The position numbers were made by a program, and so were the translations under genes. Positions 1-4,873 of a stretch of DNA of 6,323 bases are shown piece by piece. The number at the start of each line of letters is the position of its first letter. Positions within the stretch are counted from its first letter, which is position 1. Below the pieces are notes generated by a model. That model was not told where the DNA came from, ran no database searches, and saw only the letters and a list, made by a program, of their open reading frames with translations. Origin of the DNA: Planctomycetota bacterium (GTDB lineage Bacteria; Planctomycetota; PLA2; JAEUHO01); the NCBI GenBank assembly GCA_029213105.1, contig JARGNS010000223.1:1-6323 (forward strand). The letters are read 5' to 3'.

Positions 1-302
1 CGCAGGTCCAGAATCCACTCCATCACCCCGTCGATGCCGTCCGTCTTCAGCCCGCGCAGCTTGAAGGCGAAGATGAGCGTGGCCAGGGCCAGCATCGCGA
101 GCAGGGTGCCGACGGCCAGCGCGAGGAAGACGAGCAGGGCCGGGAGCCAGCCGTCCAAGCTGCCCCGGTACACGAAGGTGTAGACCGCGGCGAGACCGAC
201 GCTGATGACCCACGGCGTCCACAGATCGAAGAAGTAGTGGCGCACGAAGTAGCGCAGGTACTCGCCACGGGTCAGCCGGAAGTCGAAGGTGCGCGTCTCC
301 AC
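1..302 (-). CDS. Two-helix membrane protein, N-terminal part (3' end beyond window)
   Basis: Only the first 100 codons are visible; the gene runs off the left edge. I do not recognise it with certainty. It opens with a short polar segment (TFDFRLTRGEYLRYF, residues 5-19), followed by two hydrophobic stretches at about residues 30-46 and 53-80, with a short loop (YRGSLDGW) between them. It then becomes polar again (KLRGLKTDGIDG). A short beta-like N-terminus followed by a close pair of membrane helices resembles YcxB-like proteins, but this is a recollection and the C-terminal domain that would settle it is missing. The start is GTG at 302: an in-frame TAG (the stop of the upstream gene) lies four codons before it, and no ATG precedes the second helix. 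There is no convincing ribosome binding site. The 9-base gap to the toroid gene suggests it is the last visible member of that operon and is translated by coupling. Confidence 0.72.
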   Translation of the reverse strand, partial: METRTFDFRLTRGEYLRYFVRHYFFDLWTPWVISVGLAAVYTFVYRGSLDGWLPALLVFLALAVGTLLAMLALATLIFAFKLRGLKTDGIDGVMEWILDL

Positions 303-311
303 GAGGTGACT

Positions 312-1460
312 CTACCGTCCCGTCAGCGGCGGCGTGGCCAGCGTGAGGAACAGGATCGCGAAGCAGGTGTCCGCCGTCTGGAGGTAGGGCGGACGCGTCG
401 CCGTCGTGTCGCCGCGGGTGTCGTTCCAGCTGCCGCCGGACTGCTGGTTGTCCAGCAGCCACCAGGCGCCCTGGGCGTACCAGTCGCGCTTGCCGAGCTT
501 CTTCAGGCCGAGCACGCGGCCGGCGCGCTCCACGGAGTAGAGGTGGTAGCAATGCCACGTGCTCGGCGGGATGAACGTGCTGTCCTCGATGCCGGCGTTG
601 TCGTCGGGCGTCCAGTGCTTCTTGAGCCAGGCGCTGCCCTTCTTGACGGCCGGATGGGACTTGGGGCTCTTCTTCAGGGCGTGCTGGCAGAGGGCGACGC
701 CGCAGATGCCCGCGGCGGTCAGCGAGGCGTAGCCGCCCTCGTCGCGTTCGCCGGCGTGGTCGTAGCCCCAGCTGCCGTCGGGCAGTTGGTGATCGACCGT
801 GTAGGCCAGCGCCGCCTCCCACGTGCTCTTGGGGATCACGATGCGCGCGTCCCGGCAGGCGCGCAGCCCCAGCAGCGCGTACTGCGTGTTGGAGAAGTCG
901 CCCTTCTGGCCGCCGAGTTCCTCGACAGCCAACGTGCGCTGGATCAGGATCGGCTCGGCCTTGGGACCGCCCTTGGCCTCTTCCTCCGTGACGGGTGGCT
1001 TCACCTCGAGCGCGCGCGTCTGCTTGCTGCGCCCGCGCATCGTGCCGGGGTAGCCCCACTCGCCCTCGGCCAGCTGGGTGTTGACGAGCCACTGGGCGCA
1101 GTGCGCGAGGCGCGCGCGGTACTTGTACGGGTTGATGCGGCTCAAGGCCATCGCCAGCGTGGCGACCCGGTAGGTGTGGCGCAGCGGGCACGTCTCGATC
1201 GTGGCGAGCCCGGCCTTGTAGACCTCATCGCGTCGGTCGACACCGGCGTGGTGCAGCGTGAGCACGACCAGCTCCGGCACCGAGTGGAACGTCTCGGTCT
1301 CGAAGCCCTTCGCGAAGCGCGTGCGAAGCCAGTCCGCGCCGCGGCCGACGGCCTCTCCCACTGCCTTCGGGGAGGGCTTCTTCTTGCGGTTCTCCTTCGC
1401 CTCGGCAGGCAGGGCTACGAGAGCGAGCAGCAGGGCGAGCGCGAGAGCGGAGCGGAACAT
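312..1460 (-). CDS. Secreted alpha/alpha-toroid protein (prenyltransferase/squalene oxidase repeat type)
   Basis: This 382-residue protein has a Sec signal peptide (residues 1-21, hydrophobic core SALALALLLALVAL, AEA cleavage site at 19-21) and is expected to act outside the cytoplasmic membrane. The rest is an alpha/alpha-toroid chain with QW-like turns: GEWGYPG (133-139), DGSWGYDHAG (228-237) and GGSWNDT (342-348). Other hallmarks are a GDFSNTQYALLGL block (187-199), SLTAAGICGVALC (246-258), YHLYSVERAG (305-314), DWYAQGAWWLL (326-336) and a terminal TCFAILFL (365-372). This order matches secreted squalene-oxidase-repeat proteins I know from Planctomycetota, often annotated near DUF4159. No DXDD motif is present, so cyclase activity is not supported and the true role is unknown. 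A charged stretch at about 141-187 looks like a surface loop insertion. The start at 1460 was chosen because the signal peptide begins there and a GGAGG lies just upstream; the frame stays open for 139 further codons, but that extension lies inside the preceding gene. Confidence 0.9.
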   Translation of the reverse strand: MFRSALALALLLALVALPAEAKENRKKKPSPKAVGEAVGRGADWLRTRFAKGFETETFHSVPELVVLTLHHAGVDRRDEVYKAGLATIETCPLRHTYRVATLAMALSRINPYKYRARLAHCAQWLVNTQLAEGEWGYPGTMRGRSKQTRALEVKPPVTEEEAKGGPKAEPILIQRTLAVEELGGQKGDFSNTQYALLGLRACRDARIVIPKSTWEAALAYTVDHQLPDGSWGYDHAGERDEGGYASLTAAGICGVALCQHALKKSPKSHPAVKKGSAWLKKHWTPDDNAGIEDSTFIPPSTWHCYHLYSVERAGRVLGLKKLGKRDWYAQGAWWLLDNQQSGGSWNDTRGDTTATRPPYLQTADTCFAILFLTLATPPLTGR

Positions 1461-1464
1461 GGCG

Positions 1465-1469
1465 CCTCC
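1465..1469 (-). promoter_or_regulatory. Ribosome binding site of the 312-1460 gene
   Basis: GGAGG on the minus strand, 4 bases before the ATG at 1460. It lies in the 32-base gap after the preceding gene. With the signal peptide that begins at this ATG, it decides the start against the much longer in-frame extension upstream. Confidence 0.65.
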
Positions 1470-1492
1470 GGGAAGCGGGATCTCCGCAGAGG

Positions 1493-2875
1493 CTACCGCG
1501 TCCAGGCCGGCCGCGGCGCCACGATGTGGTGGGCGCTGGGATTCACGCCCTGCCCCACGATCGGCGTGAACTCCCCCGCCGCACGGCCCAACCAGTAGGC
1601 GAAGAGCCAGTCGGCCCCCGTCCAGACCACCGTGGGGCCCAGCTCCGTGGCCGGCGCCCACTCGTGGTGGTGGGTGACGTCGTTGGTCCAGTACCAGCTG
1701 GACGGCTGGCGCATCCAGATCGGCGCCGCCTTGCGGGCCTTCCAGGCGCGCACGAGGCGCCGCGGCTGCTCGCGATCCGGCAGCCCGTGCAGGGTCGCCC
1801 GGAACTCCCCACGCAGGGGGCCCTTGTCCCCGTGCATGCCGCCGAGCAGCTGCATGGCGCAGAGGCCCGCGTTCCACCAGCCCACGGTCGCCCGGCGCAG
1901 GGCCAGGAGGCCCTTCTTGGCGTAGTGGGCAGGGCGGCCCCCGCGCTGGTTCGAGCGCGCGATCACCAAGAGGGCGATCGTGATCATCTGTACGTTGGAG
2001 CTGTTCACCAGCGCCGGCAACTCGGTGTTCTGACCGGGCAGCGCCTCATCCCAGCCGGCCTTGTCCAAGCGCCGCAGGGCCCGGGCGACGGCGACGTCCG
2101 TGGGGTTGAGGTCCGCAGCGGCGATGAGGGGGGCCAGGCCGATGGCCGCGAACGCGCCGTTCTTGCGGAACGGCATGAACTTCACGTCCTTGCGCAGCTC
2201 GCCGTACTCGGTCTGGTTGCCGAGGTGGTCGCGCAACCACATCTTGTCGTTGTAGAGCGTCATCGCGATGGCGCGCATCTCGGAAGCCGCCAGGCGCTTG
2301 AGCTCGGGATCCTCCATGAAGGTCCCGATGAAGAACCACCCGAGGGTCAGGCCCGCGAGCTGGTCGCGGCTCACATCCGTACGGAACCAGTGCCCCGGCA
2401 TCGTCCGCGAGGCGAGGACCTTCTCGCCCTCCCCCGGCGTGGTCGGTCGTCCGACGTTGCGCGCGAAGTGGCCGTGGGACCCGGTGACGGCATGCAGGGC
2501 CCGCAGGCCCTTGGCGAGGAAGCGCACCTGCGCCAGCGCGTCGGGATCGCGTGTCACCTGCCAGCGACACGCCTGGGCCGCCGCGTAGCACCCGGTCCAC
2601 ATGCAGGCATCACTGCGAAACAGCGCCGCGCGCGACAGGGCAGGGCCATCGGCACCGCGCGGATGGGCCACGATCAACAAGCCCTCCGGCGAGAGGTGCT
2701 GCCACATCTGGGCCTGCAGGGTGCAGGCCTTCTCGTAGAGCATGCGATCGGTCTTGCCCTTCGGCGGCCAGATCGGCTTCTGCGGCCCGGGGCCGCCCGA
2801 GCGCGCCAGGGCGGTCCCGGCGGGCAGGACGAGCAGGCTCAGCAGGGCGAGGGGCAGGAGGAACGCGGCACGCAT
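1493..2875 (-). CDS. Secreted helical protein of unknown function
   Basis: This 460-residue protein is exported: a hydrophobic signal (AAFLLPLALLSLLVLPAG, residues 3-20) ends in an ALA cleavage site at 22-24. The mature part is helix-rich and full of Trp, His and Asp. Notable blocks are FRSDACMWTGCYAAAQACRW (86-105), HWFRTDVSRDQLAGLTLGW (162-180), NSSNVQMITIALL (291-303), WYWTNDVTHHHEW (394-406) and a C-terminal WTGADWLFAYWLGRAAG (418-434). Acidic-aromatic motifs at the ends of helices and the SRDQ..GL pattern suggest an (alpha/alpha)-barrel, as in some glycosidases and lyases. That is fold-level inference only: I recognise no named family and cannot assign catalytic residues. Its C-terminal motif resembles endings I recall in uncharacterised planctomycete proteins. 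It lies 9 bases after the GT87 gene and 32 before the toroid gene, so it is mid-operon. No clear ribosome binding site precedes the ATG at 2875, which suggests translational coupling. Confidence 0.85.
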   Translation of the reverse strand: MRAAFLLPLALLSLLVLPAGTALARSGGPGPQKPIWPPKGKTDRMLYEKACTLQAQMWQHLSPEGLLIVAHPRGADGPALSRAALFRSDACMWTGCYAAAQACRWQVTRDPDALAQVRFLAKGLRALHAVTGSHGHFARNVGRPTTPGEGEKVLASRTMPGHWFRTDVSRDQLAGLTLGWFFIGTFMEDPELKRLAASEMRAIAMTLYNDKMWLRDHLGNQTEYGELRKDVKFMPFRKNGAFAAIGLAPLIAAADLNPTDVAVARALRRLDKAGWDEALPGQNTELPALVNSSNVQMITIALLVIARSNQRGGRPAHYAKKGLLALRRATVGWWNAGLCAMQLLGGMHGDKGPLRGEFRATLHGLPDREQPRRLVRAWKARKAAPIWMRQPSSWYWTNDVTHHHEWAPATELGPTVVWTGADWLFAYWLGRAAGEFTPIVGQGVNPSAHHIVAPRPAWTR

Positions 2876-2884
2876 GGGCGCATG

Positions 2885-4075
2885 CTACGCCGGGTCGGCA
2901 GGTCCGTCGCCACGCACCGGCAGGAGGGCGTGGTCGCGCAGCCGCCGTACGGTCCATGCGAGGAAGACGAAGAACACCAGCGCCGTGAGGGGCTTCGTCA
3001 GCCCACGCGAGAACGCGAGCACGGCGCGGCCGTAGTTGTCACAGCCCAGCGCGAGGCACCCGAGCAGGAACGCGGCCGCCGCGGCGCGCGAGCGCCGATC
3101 GAACCAGGCGTAGGTGGCGAGCATCGCCAGCCACGGCACGAGGATGACGTACGAGTTCGTCTCCGTGCGCGGGTTGAAGAGCATGAGGTACGCCGCGGCC
3201 AGCGCGGTCAGGATCCACAAGCCTTGGATGCGGCCGCCACGACGCAGGCCCAACCAGGCGAGGCCCAGGGTCACGAGGGCCATGCCCACGGCGACGGCGG
3301 TGCGCGCGGCCTGCGGGAGGGTGAAGCCAAGCGAGCGCGCCAGGCCGACGAAGTCGTCGTAGGCCTTTGCGCCCGGCTGGCTCGAGCGCGAGAGCTTCTC
3401 GAGCGCGAGGCGGTACTGCTCCGACGCATACGCGAAGTCGGGATGCAGGAACGGCAAGAGCAGGAACACGCCGAGGCCCAGGGCCAGCCGCCCCCGCATG
3501 GGTGCCAGGAGGGCGCCCACCAGCAGGATCATGACGGCGCCGATCGGCTTGGCGAGCATGCCCCCCCACAGCAACCCCGTGGCGCGCCACCAGCGACGAT
3601 CGATCAGGTCGCTGCAGGCATGCAGCATGAGGCCGGCCAGATGCAGGTTCGTCTGGCCGTTGCGGGCACTCGATCCCGTCGCGAGCAACACGAGCAGCGT
3701 CGCGACCTCGAAGTGCCAGTCGCTGCCCTCGGGCGTGGTGCGTCGCAGCAGACGCCGCAGGCCGAAGGCAAACAGCGCGATGCCGAAGATCCGCCACGCG
3801 ATCTCGCGCACGGGCCCCTCCGGCAGGAGCAGGAACGGCGTGAACAGGTACAGGCTCTGGGGCAGGTAGAGGTAGCCCGTGATGCCGGGGGTGTAGATGT
3901 CGTGCTCCGCCTCCCACCACGTCTGCGCCGTGGGGAAGTACGTGGCCGTCACGTGGCTGGGCTTCACCTTCGCGATGAGGATGACGGCGATCACGATCGT
4001 GAACGCGATCCACACACCCCAGCCACGCTGCGCGGGGCGGCCAGGGAGCTTGGAGAGCAGGGCGCGAGGTTCCAT
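2885..4075 (-). CDS. GT87-family (DUF2029) integral membrane glycosyltransferase
   Basis: This 396-residue polytopic protein has about ten or more hydrophobic segments (including roughly 22-36, 67-85, 122-134, 165-190, 196-210, 258-276, 286-300, 308-323, 331-345 and 361-375). GT87 enzymes are GT-C-fold transferases that move sugars, typically mannose, from a polyprenyl-phosphate donor to acceptors on the outer face of the membrane. The family pattern is clear: a Trp-rich first outer loop (WWEAEHDIYTPG, 53-64) followed by GYLYLPQSLYLFTPF (67-81); RNGQTNLHLAGLMLH (138-152); GGMLAKP (171-177); and FNPRTETNSYVILVPW (300-315). Length is typical. The outer loop lacks an Asp right after the first helix (KPSHVTATY, 37-45), where the catalytic acid of GT-C enzymes is usually sought; D59 in HDIY is the nearest candidate. 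It heads the minus-strand operon and lies back to back with a GT2 gene that could supply its donor. The ATG at 4075 is preceded by a modest AGGAT. Substrate is unknown. Confidence 0.87.
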   Translation of the reverse strand: MEPRALLSKLPGRPAQRGWGVWIAFTIVIAVILIAKVKPSHVTATYFPTAQTWWEAEHDIYTPGITGYLYLPQSLYLFTPFLLLPEGPVREIAWRIFGIALFAFGLRRLLRRTTPEGSDWHFEVATLLVLLATGSSARNGQTNLHLAGLMLHACSDLIDRRWWRATGLLWGGMLAKPIGAVMILLVGALLAPMRGRLALGLGVFLLLPFLHPDFAYASEQYRLALEKLSRSSQPGAKAYDDFVGLARSLGFTLPQAARTAVAVGMALVTLGLAWLGLRRGGRIQGLWILTALAAAYLMLFNPRTETNSYVILVPWLAMLATYAWFDRRSRAAAAAFLLGCLALGCDNYGRAVLAFSRGLTKPLTALVFFVFLAWTVRRLRDHALLPVRGDGPADPA

Positions 4076-4125
4076 CGAAGGGCGATCCTAGGCGACGATC
4101 GTCAGCCCCGGTAGGGTCGTGCGCC
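4076..4125. promoter_or_regulatory. Divergent intergenic region with two perfect palindromes
   Basis: Fifty bases separate the starts of the GT87 and GT2 genes, so promoters for both must be here or inside the coding ends. GACGATCGTC (4094-4103) is a perfect 10-base palindrome and could be an operator. A second, GCGCCATGGCGC (4121-4132), is centred on the GT2 start codon; the two centres are 28 bases apart. I could not find a convincing -35/-10 pair for either direction. An AGGG at 4113-4116 is the likely ribosome binding site for the GT2 gene. Palindromes this short arise by chance in GC-rich DNA, so a regulatory role is tentative. Confidence 0.4.
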
Positions 4126-4869
4126 ATGGCGCGCCACGCGATCATCGGTCCCTGCTTCACCGAGGAGCGCCGCCTGCAGACGGAGCGCTTTCTCGCCTTC
4201 GCTGCAGCCCACGAGGACGTCCACCTGCTCTTCGTGGACGACGGCAGCACGGACGGGACGCGCGCCGTGCTCGAGGGCATGCAGGCCAAGGCCGACGGCC
4301 GCATCGACGTGCTCGTGCTCGAGCAGAACGGCGGCAAGGCCGAGGCCGTACGACGCGGCGTCCGGCATGCGGCCACGGGCGCCGTGGAGACCTTCGGCTA
4401 CTGGGATGCGGACCTCTCCACCCCCCTGGACCAGATCCTGCCGTTCGCCGACCTGCTCGACGAACGGCCGGAGCTGCTCGTCGTGATGGGCTCGCGCGTG
4501 AAGCTCCTGGGCCGCGCCATCGAGCGCCAGGCCGCGCGCCACTACCTGGGACGCGTCTTCGCGACGTGCGCCTCCCTCGTCCTGCGGCTGCCCGTCTACG
4601 ACACGCAGTGCGGCGCCAAGCTCTTCCGCAACACGCACGGCACGCGCTGGGCATTTCGTACGCCCTTCCTCTCACGCTGGCTCTTCGATGTGGAGCTGCT
4701 CGCGCGCCTGGGCCTGCTGGGCAAGCGTCGCGCGGCGTACGACACGCACACGTGCGTCTACGAGAAGCCGCTGCCCGTCTGGCGTGACATCGCCGGCAGC
4801 AAGCTCAAGCTGCGCGACTGGGTGAAGGCCTCGTGGGAGCTGGTGCGGATCGGCTGCCGCTACCGCTAG
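4126..4869 (+). CDS. GT2 glycosyltransferase, dolichyl/polyprenyl-phosphate glucose synthase-like
   Basis: This 247-residue cytoplasmic GT-A enzyme is of the DPG-synthase (Alg5-like) group, which transfers a sugar from a nucleotide donor, UDP-glucose in characterised members, to a polyprenyl phosphate. Visible motifs in order are an N-terminal IGPCFTEERRL (7-17); FVDDGSTDGT (36-45), the nucleotide-binding strand and loop; NGGKAEAVRRG (68-78); YWDADLSTP (92-100), with D94-A-D96 as the metal-binding DXD; MGSRVKL (121-127); the family-specific YDTQCGAKLFR (158-168); and FDVELLARL (187-195). The usual Asn of the first motif (YNE type) is Thr here. There is no membrane anchor, and length is normal for bacterial members. 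The ATG at 4126 follows AGGG with 9 bases between them. The gene is divergent from the GT87 gene, a plausible user of its lipid-linked product, and convergent with the toroid gene to the right. The exact sugar cannot be read from the sequence; a mannose- or GlcNAc-specific relative is possible. Confidence 0.9.
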   Translation: MARHAIIGPCFTEERRLQTERFLAFAAAHEDVHLLFVDDGSTDGTRAVLEGMQAKADGRIDVLVLEQNGGKAEAVRRGVRHAATGAVETFGYWDADLSTPLDQILPFADLLDERPELLVVMGSRVKLLGRAIERQAARHYLGRVFATCASLVLRLPVYDTQCGAKLFRNTHGTRWAFRTPFLSRWLFDVELLARLGLLGKRRAAYDTHTCVYEKPLPVWRDIAGSKLKLRDWVKASWELVRIGCRYR

Positions 4870-4873
4870 CGGC
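4856..4873. terminator. Possible small hairpin at the convergent gene ends
   Basis: GCCGCT (4856-4861) and AGCGGC (4868-4873) can pair around a 6-base loop, and CCGCTAGCGG (4863-4872) is also a perfect palindrome. The element spans the stop codon of the GT2 gene and touches that of the opposing gene. The stem is short and no T-run follows on either strand, so a terminator role is weak; no better candidate exists between these genes. Confidence 0.2.

Noticed and set aside
312..1460. Annotation as squalene-hopene cyclase or other terpene cyclase
   Set aside because: The repeat architecture is similar, but the catalytic DXDD motif is absent, the protein carries a signal peptide, and it is shorter than true cyclases.
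237..1598. Plus-strand open frame of 453 codons opposite the secreted toroid gene
   Set aside because: It is antisense to a well-supported gene and has Arg/Ala/Gly-rich composition without motifs.
1461..1877. N-terminal extension of the secreted toroid gene to an ATG at 1877
   Set aside because: The extension lies inside the preceding gene, has shadow-like composition and would bury the signal peptide that starts at 1460.
3381..3409. Direct repeat of CTCGAGCGCGAG (3381-3392 and 3398-3409)
   Set aside because: It lies within the GT87 coding sequence in a Leu/Glu/Arg/Ser stretch, the copies are in different frames, and biased codon use explains it.
1526..4114. Plus-strand open frame of 862 codons antisense to three genes
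   Set aside because: It lies opposite genes with signal peptides, family motifs and normal spacing. Its product is a low-complexity Arg/Gln/Gly/His/Ala-rich chain with no recognisable domain, as expected for the complement of high-GC3 genes.
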